NCBI GenBank assembly: GCA_031266095.1
Contig: JAISBR010000156.1
Location: 1-24,393 of the forward strand
Source of the DNA: Treponema sp.
GTDB taxonomy: Bacteria > Spirochaetota > Spirochaetia > Treponematales > Breznakiellaceae
DNA: 24,393 nt
Direction of reading: 5' to 3'
Shown here piece by piece: positions 7,241 to 15,619 of the stretch (its first letter is position 1; each line of letters opens with the position of its first letter). The notes below the pieces were generated by a model, which was not told where the DNA came from, did no database searches, and was given only the letters and a program-made list of their open reading frames with translations. A program made the translations under genes and the position numbers.

Positions 7241-7729
7241 TTAGGCTTCTTCACCCTGCATACGGGGGCCTACAGCCCGGTAAAGGACCTCGTAAATATC
7301 CTTAGCGGAGGGGGCTTTCAGAATGGCGTCCAGCACCTCATTGTTTGAATAGGCGGTGATAAGCACGTCCAGCATAAAGCCGATTTTTTTCTTTTCCTTA
7401 AGGGCAAACATGGATATGAGCTGCACCTGAATTTTTTCATCGGGATCGCCCATGGAGGAAAATTCCAGCGGCCTGGCAAGCCGGGCAAAGAGGATCACCG
7501 ATTCGTTTACATGTTCTGCGTCCGTATGGGGAATGGCGATCTTATGACCTTCCATGGGAAGGCCGGAAGGATAGAGTTTTTCCCGTTCAAGGATAGCCGC
7601 GGGAAAGCTTTCTTTTACGTAGCCCTTGGAAAGGAGGACTTGACACATGAGCGTCAGGGCTTCCTCCCTGGTTTCCGCCTCAAGGCGATCTATAATGCAG
7701 TCAGGTTTTAAAACATCTTCAACTTTCAT
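7241..7729 (-). CDS. ptsN: PTS IIA domain protein, fructose/nitrogen (PtsN) type
   Basis: This 162-residue stand-alone IIA domain belongs to the fructose/mannitol/Ntr class. The phosphorylatable His68 lies in KIAIPHTDAEHV, preceded by EREKLYPSGLPMEG, which also resembles galactitol-type IIA proteins. Such proteins either pass phosphate to a sugar permease or act as regulators of metabolism and potassium transport. With no IIB/IIC gene nearby and enzyme I immediately downstream, a regulatory role is plausible but inferred. An aggag lies about 13 nt before the ATG, a rather long gap. The gene is first in a two-gene minus-strand unit with ptsI. Confidence 0.8.
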   Translation of the reverse strand: MKVEDVLKPDCIIDRLEAETREEALTLMCQVLLSKGYVKESFPAAILEREKLYPSGLPMEGHKIAIPHTDAEHVNESVILFARLARPLEFSSMGDPDEKIQVQLISMFALKEKKKIGFMLDVLITAYSNNEVLDAILKAPSAKDIYEVLYRAVGPRMQGEEA

Positions 7730-7800
7730 GTCTTTGCGGTGTCTCCTCTCACATAAAACGCATGACGATATACGGGTAGCAACATCGGTTCGTCTATGGT

Positions 7801-7826
7801 ATCATATTTTTCAGGGTATTTGTCAA
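7801..7826 (-). promoter_or_regulatory. Possible promoter for ptsN-ptsI
   Basis: On the minus strand a consensus TTGACA (plus coordinates 7821-7826) lies upstream of TATGAT (7801-7806). The spacer is only 14 nt, shorter than normal. TACCAT with a 19-nt spacer is an alternative -10. The -35 match is perfect, but the pairing is uncertain. Confidence 0.35.
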
Positions 7827-7920
7827 GAATTTTTTATCTTTTGTAAAAACCAGCCGGGTTTTGAAACAAGCTCAAGAGTTAGGGCTTATTCCTTAATTTC
7901 TGTTGACAAAGGAAGGAACG

Positions 7921-8565
7921 GTGAAAAAGGCCTACATTTTCGATTTGGACGGCACTCTGGCCAACAGTATCTATGACATCGGTGACAGCGTGAACTATCT
8001 TCTTGCCCAACGGGGTCTTCCTCCCCGTACCTATGAAGAATATCTGACCTTTATGGGGATGGGTATTGGGGTAACCCTCAGTAAAGCCATGTCCGGTTAT
8101 GACGCGCTTCCCCCGGAGGAACAGGCGGTTCTGCGGAATGCCTATACGGTTCATAATGAAGAGCATTGCCTGGATAAAACCCGTCCGTATGCGGGGATAA
8201 CCGAGACTTTGAAAGCCCTGATGGAGGGCGGCGCCGTTCTGGGGATTTTTACCAATAAGCCCGAAGTACTGGGTAAAAAGATGGCCGACTCTCTTTTTGA
8301 GGGCATTGACTTTGCCTTTGTCCTGGGAGGTGTCGAGGGGGCGCCCATGAAACCCGATCCCGGACGGGTCTTGGCGGAACTGGAAAAAATCGGAATCGCT
8401 CCCGCCGATACGGTATTTGTGGGAGACGGCGGGCCTGATATTGCCACCGGAAAGAACGGGGGCATGGTGGCCTGTGGCGTCAGCTGGGGTTTTAAAGGGC
8501 TGGAAGAGTTGGACGGGGCGGATATAATCATATCCCATCCCCGGGAACTGCTTGATATTTCATGA
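7921..8565 (+). CDS. gph: HAD-family phosphatase, phosphoglycolate-phosphatase-like
   Basis: This 214-residue hydrolase of the haloacid dehalogenase superfamily removes phosphate from a small metabolite such as 2-phosphoglycolate. Motif I is FDLDGTL with nucleophile Asp8 and Asp10. Motif II is the Thr in IFTNKP, motif III the Lys in MKPDPG, and motif IV VGDGGPDI. The helical cap lies between motifs I and II. The frame is open from a TTG at 7903, but GTG at 7921 is preferred because aaagga(ag) at 7908-7915 is well placed and FDLDGTL then begins at residue 7. Substrate specificity cannot be read from sequence: it could be pyrophosphatase PpaX-like. It overlaps the next gene by 4 nt (ATGA). Confidence 0.85.
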   Translation: MKKAYIFDLDGTLANSIYDIGDSVNYLLAQRGLPPRTYEEYLTFMGMGIGVTLSKAMSGYDALPPEEQAVLRNAYTVHNEEHCLDKTRPYAGITETLKALMEGGAVLGIFTNKPEVLGKKMADSLFEGIDFAFVLGGVEGAPMKPDPGRVLAELEKIGIAPADTVFVGDGGPDIATGKNGGMVACGVSWGFKGLEELDGADIIISHPRELLDIS

Positions 8566-9368
8566 TGGATCTTGCGGTCCTGCTGCCGGCGGTCAAACAG
8601 GCGGCCCTTGATTCATGCCGGTGTTTCAAGCGGATTCCGGATTTGCAGGTGGAAAACAAGGGTCCCAATGATTTTATTACCCGGATTGACCGTGAAATAA
8701 GCGACTATCTCTGTGCGGAACTTCCCAAATTGCTGGATGATTCCCAGGTTATTTCCGAGGAACAGCAAGAACTCCCCGGTTCCGCTCCGTACCGGTGGAT
8801 TATCGATCCCATCGACGGAACCAATAACCTCATCTATGATCTGCCTTTTTACGCGGTTTCCATAGGACTGGTACTGGAAAAAGAACCCCTCCTCGGGGTG
8901 ATTTATATGCCCGCCTCAGGAGAACTTTTTTCGGCCGCCCGTAAGAACGGCGCCTTTGTCGAGAATCCCCTTACGGGAAGCGCCGCCAAGTCTATTCGGG
9001 TAAACGATGCGGACAGTTTAAGCCGGGCGATTGTAATGGCTGAAACGGATCCGTATTTTGAGAGGGAAAAAAATCCCTCCCTGGATCTGATAAAAAGCGT
9101 ATACCGGTACTGCATTGATCTGAGAATCACCGGTTCCGCCGCCATAGACTTGAGCTATATTGCCGCCGGCCGGGCGATGGCTCACTTTTGCCGCCACCTT
9201 AATCCCTGGGATTATGCCGGGGGCAGCAGCATCCTGACCGAAGCGGGGGGCATTGTAAGTCAATGGGACGGCAGTCCTATGCCCTATGAGGGAAAACACA
9301 CCAGCCTCGCCGCCAGTTCAAAGCCGATCCATGAGGCGATGCTGGAATTGGTCCGCCCGTATATATAA
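8562..9368 (+). CDS. Inositol monophosphatase family protein
   Basis: This 268-residue Mg-dependent phosphatase belongs to the IMPase/SuhB/FBPase family. Metal and phosphate ligands are present: EE at 66-67, DPIDGTNN at 82-89 and WDYAGG at 216-221. Likely substrates are inositol-1-phosphate or related sugar phosphates; the sequence does not separate IMPase from SuhB or CysQ-type enzymes. Its ATG overlaps the gph stop codon, a second ATG follows at once (8565), and there is no strong ribosome-binding site, so translation is likely coupled to gph. Two phosphatases in one operon suggest related housekeeping dephosphorylation. Confidence 0.88.
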   Translation: MMDLAVLLPAVKQAALDSCRCFKRIPDLQVENKGPNDFITRIDREISDYLCAELPKLLDDSQVISEEQQELPGSAPYRWIIDPIDGTNNLIYDLPFYAVSIGLVLEKEPLLGVIYMPASGELFSAARKNGAFVENPLTGSAAKSIRVNDADSLSRAIVMAETDPYFEREKNPSLDLIKSVYRYCIDLRITGSAAIDLSYIAAGRAMAHFCRHLNPWDYAGGSSILTEAGGIVSQWDGSPMPYEGKHTSLAASSKPIHEAMLELVRPYI

Positions 9369-9433
9369 CGGCGGAATGAACATACTGAAGTTTTGAAAGA
9401 GACCGGGGTTTGTTTTTCTGTTTTTCAACTCGC

Positions 9434-9461
9434 TTGACATCTTACCTGTTTCTATTATATC
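9434..9461 (+). promoter_or_regulatory. Probable promoter for rny
   Basis: A consensus TTGACA at 9434-9439 precedes an AT-rich segment. TATATC at 9456-9461 (16-nt spacer) or TATCCT at 9458-9463 (18-nt spacer) could be the -10. The start would be about 30 nt upstream of the rny ATG. Confidence 0.5.
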
Positions 9462-9501
9462 CTAATCTGTATTTGTAATATCATCGGTAAGGGGTAGAGT
9501 G

Positions 9502-11031
9502 ATGGATTGGATATTGTGGATAATCCTCCCTCTTGCCGGGTTAACCTTAGGCTGGACTATAAGATGGCTGTATGCCAGATTTCAACTTACGGCATCGGAG
9601 CAGCGCGCCGAGCGTATAAAACAGGATGCGATAAAAGAAGCTGAAGCTAAAAAGAAAGAAATACTTCTTGAGGCAAAAGAACAAGTTATCCGCGAACGAA
9701 ACCAGCAGGAGAGGGAGACTCGGGAACGCAGGGCTGAACTACAGCGGTATGAACGTCGTGTTTTACAAAAAGAAGAGACGGTTGACAGGAAAACCGCGCA
9801 GATTGAACGGATAGGACAGCAGCTTGCCGATAGGGAGAAGGTCTGCCAGGAGCGTGAAAACGTTCTTTCCAAAGAAGAGGAGCGCTATCGGGCCGAACTG
9901 GAACGGATTTCCTGTCTCAGCGTAGAAGAAGCCAAGGCCCTCATTATCCAGAGCCTGGAAAACGAGGCCAAGCACGACGCGCAGGCTTTGATCAATAAAA
10001 TTGAGCAAGAAGCCAACCTGGCCGGGGAGAAAAAGGCCAGGGATATCCTGGTAACTACCGTCCAGCGGCTCGCCACGGAGGTGACCGGTGATGTAACCGT
10101 AGCCACCGTTACCCTGCCCAACGATGAGATGAAGGGCCGGATTATCGGCCGGGAAGGCCGGAATATCCGTACCCTGGAAACGCTCACCGGAGTGGATATT
10201 ATTATTGACGATACCCCGGAAGCTGTGGTCATTTCCTGTTTTGACCCGGTACGCCGTGAAATCGCCAAAGTCTCCCTTGAACACCTCATTCTGGATGGCC
10301 GTATTCACCCGGCGCGAATCGAGGAAATTGTCACCAAGGTCAGCAAGGACATTTCCCAGAAGATCTTTGAGGAAGGCGAAAAGGTCCTCTTTGACCTGGG
10401 GATACATAACATCAAACAGGACGCTATCCGCGCCCTGGGCCGGCTCTACTTCCGTACCAGCTACGGACAGAACGTACTCAATCATTCCCGGGAAGTGGCG
10501 ATCATCGCCGGTATGCTGGCGGCAGAAATCGGCTGCAACCGGGAACTGGCCAAGCGGGCCGCCCTGCTCCACGACATTGGCAAAGGGGTGGAGTCCGATT
10601 CCGACTTAAATCACGCTGAGATCGGAATGGATATGGCCCGCAAAATGGGTGAGGATCCCCGGATCATCAACGCCGTGGGCAGCCACCACAACGACATCGA
10701 TCCCACCTGTATCGAAGCCGTATTGGTCCAAATTGCCGACGCCATTTCCGCAGCCCGTCCCGGCGCACGCCGGGAAACCCTGGACAACTACATCAAGCGC
10801 CTTGAAACCCTTGAAAGCATCGCCGTAAGCTTCACCGGCGTGGATAAGGCCTTCGCTATCCAGGCAGGCCGTGAATTGCGCATCATCGTTAATAACGATG
10901 CCGTAACCGAAGACCAGTCACGTGACCTGGCTAAAGAAATCGCCAAGAAGATCGAAAACGATCTGCGCTACCCGGGCCGTATCAAGGTAACGATTATCCG
11001 GGAGATGAGAATTACGGAATACGCGAGATAG
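9502..11031 (+). CDS. rny: Ribonuclease Y
   Basis: RNase Y is a membrane-anchored endoribonuclease that starts bulk mRNA decay in bacteria lacking RNase E. The 509-residue product shows the family order: one transmembrane helix (about 3-23), a long charged coiled coil (about 30-175), a KH RNA-binding domain with GRIIGREGRNI (212-222), and an HD domain with the metal-binding His357-Asp358 in ALLHDIGKG and a second HH in GSHHNDIDP. The length is normal. The frame also starts with a GTG one codon earlier (9499), but ATG 9502 has aagggg (9489-9494) at 7 nt. It is apparently monocistronic. No clear terminator is seen after it; the 97-nt gap to pepT contains that gene's own promoter. Confidence 0.95.
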   Translation: MDWILWIILPLAGLTLGWTIRWLYARFQLTASEQRAERIKQDAIKEAEAKKKEILLEAKEQVIRERNQQERETRERRAELQRYERRVLQKEETVDRKTAQIERIGQQLADREKVCQERENVLSKEEERYRAELERISCLSVEEAKALIIQSLENEAKHDAQALINKIEQEANLAGEKKARDILVTTVQRLATEVTGDVTVATVTLPNDEMKGRIIGREGRNIRTLETLTGVDIIIDDTPEAVVISCFDPVRREIAKVSLEHLILDGRIHPARIEEIVTKVSKDISQKIFEEGEKVLFDLGIHNIKQDAIRALGRLYFRTSYGQNVLNHSREVAIIAGMLAAEIGCNRELAKRAALLHDIGKGVESDSDLNHAEIGMDMARKMGEDPRIINAVGSHHNDIDPTCIEAVLVQIADAISAARPGARRETLDNYIKRLETLESIAVSFTGVDKAFAIQAGRELRIIVNNDAVTEDQSRDLAKEIAKKIENDLRYPGRIKVTIIREMRITEYAR

Positions 11032-11114
11032 GAGCGGCGGATTCTGGGACTTAGGCTTTACCCTTTTCCTGGCGAAATTCTTTGAAGAACCGGTAATGAT
11101 ATGTCCTTGAAGTA

Positions 11115-11123
11115 TGCTATAAT
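11115..11123 (+). promoter_or_regulatory. Extended -10 promoter directly before pepT
   Basis: TGCTATAAT at 11115-11123 is a perfect extended -10 element. The pepT ATG begins at 11129, only 5 nt after it, so the transcript would start at or next to the start codon. The -35 region at 17 nt (aatgat) is weak, as is common for extended -10 promoters. Confidence 0.65.
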
Positions 11124-11128
11124 ACCCC

Positions 11129-12388
11129 ATGGAAAACCCGGTAAGACAAATAGAAGACCGGCAGCTTGAAAAACTACTGACGCCCCGTTTTATGCGGTAC
11201 GTCCGTTATTGGACTGAAAGCGACCGCTATGTGGAAGAAACCCCCTCAAGCCCGGGACAATGGGATCTGGCAAAAGCTCTGCGGGATGAGCTGCTGGTCC
11301 TTGGTCTCGATGATGTAGAATTAACCGATCACTGTTATGTATTGACTCGGCTGCCGCCAAGTCCCGGAAAAGAAGCCGCGCCGACTATTGGTTTTCTGGC
11401 CCATATCGACACTGCCAGCGATGTTTCCGGAAAGGACGCCAGGCCCCATCTGATAAATAGTTACGACGGAGAAAAAATTGAACTTTCAGGCGGCCTGGCG
11501 CTGGATCCTGCGCGAGAACCGGATCTGGCCGCGCAAAAGGGCAAGGCCATTATTCACAGCGGCGGGGATACGCTGCTGGGCGCCGACGACAAGGCGGGCG
11601 TGGCAGAGATCATGGCTGCAGTGGAGTACCTTTTTATGCATCCTGAAATCAAACACGGTCCAGTAGAGATTATCTTTTCTCCTGACGAGGAAACCGGCAA
11701 GGGGCTGCCTGATTTTCCCCTGCGGAAAATCAAATCCACCGTGTGCTATACCATGGACGGCGGACCCATGGGAGAGATTGAGGCGGAGTGTTTCAATGCC
11801 TGGAAAGCCGATATTGTGTGTAAAGGAAAGGTGATCCATGTGGGGGCGGCCAGAGGCATACTCGCCAATGCGGCGCTTATGGCCGCTTCCTTCGCGGTGA
11901 TGCTGCCCCGTTCTGAAAGCCCCGAAGCCACCGATGGCTATTATGGCTATTATTGCCCTATGGAAATCAGGGGTGATCTGGAAAACGCCGGTCTTGAAGT
12001 ATATCTGCGGGACTTTGATGCCGATGGCATGCGGCGGCGGCTGGCGGCGCTTGAAGCCTTCGCAAAAACCACGGAAGCCCAGTTTCCCGGCGGGAAGGTA
12101 CTTGTTAACGCCAAGCCGCAATATTATAATATGAAGTCCAAAATCGAAGAGCGGCCCGAGGCGCTTGATCGTCTGAAACAGGCCCTGGATAACATAGGTA
12201 TCGGGTATTGCCTGAAGCCGATCCGGGGCGGTACCGACGGTTCCCGGCTGACCGAGTTGGGTATCCCCACCCCGAATATTTTTACCGGGGGCCGGAATTT
12301 TCACAGCCGGATCGAGTGGGTTTCGGTGAGCGAAATGTGCGCCGCCTGCAAACTGATCATTGAGCTAATCAGACTTTGGGGAGAGTGA
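11129..12388 (+). CDS. pepT: Peptidase T (tripeptide aminopeptidase)
   Basis: PepT is a cytoplasmic zinc aminopeptidase that removes the N-terminal residue of tripeptides (M20 family). The zinc ligands and catalytic residues are visible: His92 and Asp94 in AHIDTASD, Asp153 in LLGADDKAG, Glu187-Glu188 in SPDEETGKG, Asp210 in YTMDGGPMG, and the late His in GGRNFHSRIEW. The GGTDGS motif is also present. At 419 residues it is about 10 longer than E. coli PepT, all at the N-terminus. No Shine-Dalgarno precedes the ATG and a TATAAT box sits 5 nt upstream, so the mRNA may be leaderless; no other in-frame start lies before Met22. The acyltransferase gene follows after 3 nt. Confidence 0.94.
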   Translation: MENPVRQIEDRQLEKLLTPRFMRYVRYWTESDRYVEETPSSPGQWDLAKALRDELLVLGLDDVELTDHCYVLTRLPPSPGKEAAPTIGFLAHIDTASDVSGKDARPHLINSYDGEKIELSGGLALDPAREPDLAAQKGKAIIHSGGDTLLGADDKAGVAEIMAAVEYLFMHPEIKHGPVEIIFSPDEETGKGLPDFPLRKIKSTVCYTMDGGPMGEIEAECFNAWKADIVCKGKVIHVGAARGILANAALMAASFAVMLPRSESPEATDGYYGYYCPMEIRGDLENAGLEVYLRDFDADGMRRRLAALEAFAKTTEAQFPGGKVLVNAKPQYYNMKSKIEERPEALDRLKQALDNIGIGYCLKPIRGGTDGSRLTELGIPTPNIFTGGRNFHSRIEWVSVSEMCAACKLIIELIRLWGE

Positions 12389-12391
12389 AGC

Positions 12392-13279
12392 ATGGATACT
12401 TTGACCACCCTTTTCGGTCAATATATAAAAAAAGCCCTGATTTTGTCGAAAGCCGCCTCTGTTGTAACCGGGCATAACGTATATCAGGAAGGTGATGATA
12501 ATATCCTGCCTATGCTGGACGAAATGGCGGAATCCCTGATCCTCCCCGGCTCAAGGCTTGATGGTCTTGATAATCTTGAGGAACTGCTGGTCAAGGCCGA
12601 AGCGGGAAAGTCCTGTCTGCTCCTCCTGGAACATTACAGCAATTTCGACTTGACGATTTTTTCCCTTATGGCCCGCAAAGCAGGCGGCAGGGGCGCGGAT
12701 ATTTCCAGGGCTTTGGTCGCCATAGCCGGAATGAAGCTCAACGAGGACAATCCGGGAGTCGCCGCCTTTGCCAGCGCCTACACCCGAATCGTAATTTACC
12801 CCAGCCGTTCCCTGTTGGAACTGAACGCGCAAAAGGACCGCGCCGAAATTATCCGCAGCAACGCCATTAACCGGGCAGCCATAAAAGCGCTGAACGATAT
12901 AAAGACAAAAGGCAAACTGGTTCTGGTCTTTCCGTCCGGTACCCGCTACCGCCCCTGGGACCCCGCAAGCAAAAAGGGCCTTCGGGAAATCGATTCCTAT
13001 ATCCGTTCTTTTGATTATATGTGCTGTGTGTCCCTGAACGGCCAAATCCTGCATGTACAAAAATCCGACATGCTGAACGATATAGTGACCAAGGACCTGC
13101 TTCTGGTCACCGCCGCTCCGGTGTATTCCTGCGCCGAATTCCGCGGCAAAGCCAGAGCCGCCGGTACCGGGGACAAAAAGCAGGCCGTCGTCGACGCGGT
13201 CATGGCAGCACTGGATGAGCTCCACCTGGCGGCGGAGGAGAAACGGCAGAAATTACTCTCAAGCGCCCTTACAGCTTAA
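12392..13279 (+). CDS. Glycerolipid acyltransferase (PlsC/GPAT-like)
   Basis: This 295-residue protein looks like an acyltransferase of the glycerol-phosphate/lysophosphatidate superfamily. The catalytic HX4D motif is present as EHYSNFD (about 80-86). The substrate-binding block is VFPSGTRYRPWDP, a variant of FPEGTR with Ser for Glu. Such enzymes attach fatty acyl chains during phospholipid synthesis at the cytoplasmic membrane face. No convincing transmembrane helix is seen, which fits soluble or peripheral GPAT types. ggggag inside the pepT stop region provides the ribosome-binding site, and the 3-nt gap implies an operon with pepT. Whether it acylates glycerol-3-phosphate or a lyso-lipid is unresolved. 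Confidence 0.75.
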   Translation: MDTLTTLFGQYIKKALILSKAASVVTGHNVYQEGDDNILPMLDEMAESLILPGSRLDGLDNLEELLVKAEAGKSCLLLLEHYSNFDLTIFSLMARKAGGRGADISRALVAIAGMKLNEDNPGVAAFASAYTRIVIYPSRSLLELNAQKDRAEIIRSNAINRAAIKALNDIKTKGKLVLVFPSGTRYRPWDPASKKGLREIDSYIRSFDYMCCVSLNGQILHVQKSDMLNDIVTKDLLLVTAAPVYSCAEFRGKARAAGTGDKKQAVVDAVMAALDELHLAAEEKRQKLLSSALTA

Positions 13280-13359
13280 CGGTCAGCCTGCGCGCTAAAT
13301 CATTCATCTCCGTGTACAGTTGTGATAAATTTGTAAAAACAGGGTTTATAATATGAAGA

Positions 13360-13389
13360 TTGTTACCCGTTCATTGTTCGTGGTATACT
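13360..13389 (+). promoter_or_regulatory. Probable promoter for the upstream ORF and beta-barrel gene
   Basis: TTGTTA (13360-13365), an 18-nt spacer and TATACT (13384-13389) form a fair sigma-70 promoter. A second perfect -10 hexamer TATAAT lies at 13347-13352 but lacks a good -35. Starts near 13396 would give a leader of about 130 nt. Confidence 0.45.
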
Positions 13390-13461
13390 TGGGTAAAGAA
13401 CGGCGATATGGGCGAAGTATGAACGGAAATTACCCCCTGGTAAACCTGAGAGAGGCGGGTA

Positions 13462-13536
13462 ATGCGCAGAGTGATTGATTATTACAGGGTGGGGGATACA
13501 CCGGGATTGACAGCCTGTGAGGAAAAAGATGGGTAA
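13462..13536 (+). CDS. Possible 24-residue upstream ORF
   Basis: An ATG at 13462 with gagagg (13450-13455) 6 nt upstream opens a 24-codon frame (MRRVIDYYRV... ending EEKDG) that stops at TAA 13534-13536. It overlaps the start of the beta-barrel gene by 8 nt in another frame. The ribosome-binding site is as good as that of any gene here. It may be a leader peptide that couples translation to the following gene, or a coincidence. No homologue is recognised. Confidence 0.35.
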   Translation: MRRVIDYYRVGDTPGLTACEEKDG

Positions 13537-14587
13537 GAAGATACAAGTTCTGGCGGTTTTTGCTATGGTTCTCGCCGGCCCGGTCCTGATGGCCCAGACG
13601 GAGGTCCGGGTAGTGGTTGTGCCGAGGGTGAGGATTTATCTGGGGTCGGTGGAAAACGGGACGGCGGAGGAGCAGGACTACTTTACCAATTCCATGACGA
13701 CGGAGTTTACTTCCGCCGGCTACCAGATGATGGATACCAAGGAAGACTCCGATTATAACATGACTATGGAAATTACCCGGTCGGAACCGGAGCCGGACGA
13801 GGAACCATTCAGCAACATTGCGATGGTCCTCTTTGAGACAAAGAGCGGGCGGGAAGTAGTCTCACAGGGCTGGGACTACCAGGATTTCACTGAAATGAAC
13901 CAGTGGAATTTATACGCAATTACCCAGATGATGGCCAACACGCCCATAATCAAGATAACGCCCGATGCGGAGATGCTGGGCGTGCCGGCCGGGGGGGAGC
14001 AGCCGCATAGGGCGGCGTTGTATCTGGGGCTGCAGGCGGGGGGAATTTTTGATCTCTCGTTTATCCAAAACAGCGGGGGCTATGAGGGAGGAGTAGGCCG
14101 GGGTTTTGGCGGTGAAGGGGCGCTCTTGGCGGAGTTTCAGCCGCTGCGGTTTTTGAGCCTGCAAACAGGGGTGGGAATGAGCTACGATACGTTTATGGCA
14201 GGCCGAATAATCGAAGGGGAAGAAACCCGCGTGACCGACACCTTCCGGAGCCTGTCGCTGCTGCTGCCACTGTGGATAAAAATACCGGTAACGGTGGACG
14301 GGGTTGTCCTGTCCCCCTTTGTGGGGGCCTATTATCTCCTGCCCCTGGATGTGACGAATATCGGTAAAACCGGTACTTATAAGACGGATCTGCCTCTGGG
14401 CTTAAGCCTGGGGTTTGAATGGGGAATACCCCTGAATACCCAGATGTTATTCTTCGGCCTGCGGTTTGACTACGATATTGGCTTGAGCAGCGCGGGGGAG
14501 GATGACGCCCTGCGCTATTCCCGGACACGGATCGGACTCTTCGCGGGCTATAAATTCCGCGTATGGCGGCGCGGGGGAACTGATTGA
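13529..14587 (+). CDS. Secreted outer-membrane beta-barrel-like protein
   Basis: This 352-residue exported protein has a clear Sec signal peptide (KK, a hydrophobic stretch, cleavage near LMAQ). An N-terminal domain of about 120 residues (mature) contains VRVVVVPRVRIYLG and many acidic residues. The second half (from about residue 158) alternates hydrophobic and polar residues with repeated Gly and aromatics (LYLGLQAGGIFDLSF, LSLQTGVGMSYDTF, LSPFVGAYYLLPLD, MLFFGLRFDYDIGL, IGLFAGYKFRVW), typical of an OmpA-like 8-10 strand barrel. The function is unknown. The frame is open from GTG 13517, but ATG 13529 is preferred since gagg (13519-13522) lies 6 nt before it. It faces the convergent dat gene 68 nt downstream; no clear terminator lies between. 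Confidence 0.78.
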   Translation: MGKKIQVLAVFAMVLAGPVLMAQTEVRVVVVPRVRIYLGSVENGTAEEQDYFTNSMTTEFTSAGYQMMDTKEDSDYNMTMEITRSEPEPDEEPFSNIAMVLFETKSGREVVSQGWDYQDFTEMNQWNLYAITQMMANTPIIKITPDAEMLGVPAGGEQPHRAALYLGLQAGGIFDLSFIQNSGGYEGGVGRGFGGEGALLAEFQPLRFLSLQTGVGMSYDTFMAGRIIEGEETRVTDTFRSLSLLLPLWIKIPVTVDGVVLSPFVGAYYLLPLDVTNIGKTGTYKTDLPLGLSLGFEWGIPLNTQMLFFGLRFDYDIGLSSAGEDDALRYSRTRIGLFAGYKFRVWRRGGTD

Positions 14588-14655
14588 AGGGGCACGTTGT
14601 TATAGGCGGGCGCGTGATTATCGGATAGCGGCGCTTGCCCCGGGCGTTATCCCGC

Positions 14656-15498
14656 TCACCGTTGACACTCTTTCCGGAATTCTTCAACAAGGGAATTCCT
14701 GAGCCGTTCCGAGAGTTCAGGGGCTTTCCCGCCTACGGAAACGCAGTCGATCTGATCTACGGAGACATAGAACGCTGAGCAGCGGGAAATGAGTATCTCG
14801 TCCGCGGACATCATTTCCTCCAGGGTAAACGCGCGCTCCTCAACGCCGATTCCCAGTTTCCTGCAGTGGCTGATGATATGAAAACGGGAAATGCCGGGGA
14901 GGATAAGGTTGTCCGTGGGGGCGGTATAGAGGATCCCGTCCTTGAGAATATGAACATTGCTGTGAGAGCACTCGGTGACCAGATTCCCCCGGTGAAAAAC
15001 CGCTTCCTCGGCGCCGGCCTGTTTGGCTTTCTCGGCGGCCATCACGTTGGGAAGAAGATTCAGTGTCTTGATGTTACAGTGGAAAAAACGGGTGTCTTCC
15101 ACCGTGATGAGTTTGACCCTTTTACTCAGGTCCGGCAGGGTAAAGGGGCGCAGGGTTATCCAGAGATTGGGCGTTACCCCCGGGGGAAAAGAGTGGCCGC
15201 GGTCCGCGGTTCCCCTGCTGAGCTGCCAGTAGACCATCTGGGTGGGACTTTCCAGCTTTTGAACCAGTGAGCGCAGGAGCTCCGCAAGTCCGGCCTTCGA
15301 AATGGGAACCGTCATTTCCAGGAGCCGGGCGCTGTTAAAGAAGCGGTCGACATGCTCTTCCAAGGCAAAGACGTGATAATTGGCGGCAATGGCGGCGTCA
15401 TAGACCCCATCCCCGAACCAACAGGCCCGGTCATTCATGGGGATGCGCATCTCGGCAATCTCACCGATTTCACCGTTATAATAACCAAGAGTTTTCAT
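14656..15498 (-). CDS. dat: D-amino-acid aminotransferase
   Basis: This 280-residue fold-type-IV PLP enzyme interconverts D-amino acids and 2-oxo acids, typically D-alanine and D-glutamate for peptidoglycan. It follows Bacillus D-amino-acid aminotransferase closely: FGDGVYD (28-34), RGTADRGHSFP with Arg100 and His102 that bind the substrate carboxylate, PLP Lys144 in NIKTLNLLPN, and VTECSHSNV with Glu176, against VTEGSSSNV in the known enzyme. The RxH pair and the Tyr in GVY favour the D-specific enzyme over branched-chain aminotransferase or aminodeoxychorismate lyase. agagg 5 nt before the ATG supports the start. It is divergent from prfB across a 188-nt region with three inverted repeats. 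Confidence 0.85.
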   Translation of the reverse strand: MKTLGYYNGEIGEIAEMRIPMNDRACWFGDGVYDAAIAANYHVFALEEHVDRFFNSARLLEMTVPISKAGLAELLRSLVQKLESPTQMVYWQLSRGTADRGHSFPPGVTPNLWITLRPFTLPDLSKRVKLITVEDTRFFHCNIKTLNLLPNVMAAEKAKQAGAEEAVFHRGNLVTECSHSNVHILKDGILYTAPTDNLILPGISRFHIISHCRKLGIGVEERAFTLEEMMSADEILISRCSAFYVSVDQIDCVSVGGKAPELSERLRNSLVEEFRKECQR

Positions 15499-15564
15499 AG
15501 CAGCCTCTGTTTGCGGCGCCGGGGCCGCGTGTTGTATTGGGCATAAAACAAAGTTTCATTCCTC

Positions 15565-15603
15565 ATACTATCCTTGAAAAACACGGTCTTTTCAAGGTAT
15601 CCT
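15565..15603. promoter_or_regulatory. Palindrome carrying back-to-back promoter elements (dat/prfB)
   Basis: ccttgaaaa (15572-15580) and ttttcaagg (15589-15597) are perfect 9-nt inverted arms around an 8-nt centre. Each arm contains TTGAAA. On the plus strand TTGAAA (15574-15579) lies 18 nt before TATCCT (15598-15603). On the minus strand TTGAAA (15590-15595) lies 19 nt before TAGTAT (15565-15570). The dyad could thus be overlapping divergent promoters and/or a shared operator. Confidence 0.5.
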
Positions 15604-15619
15604 TATAACAAAGAATACT

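Noticed and set aside
7879..8538. Long minus-strand frame opposite gph (and similar antisense frames at 11486-12304 and 16719-17564)
   Set aside because: Shadow frames of well-supported genes, caused by GC-biased codon use; no domains or ribosome-binding sites.
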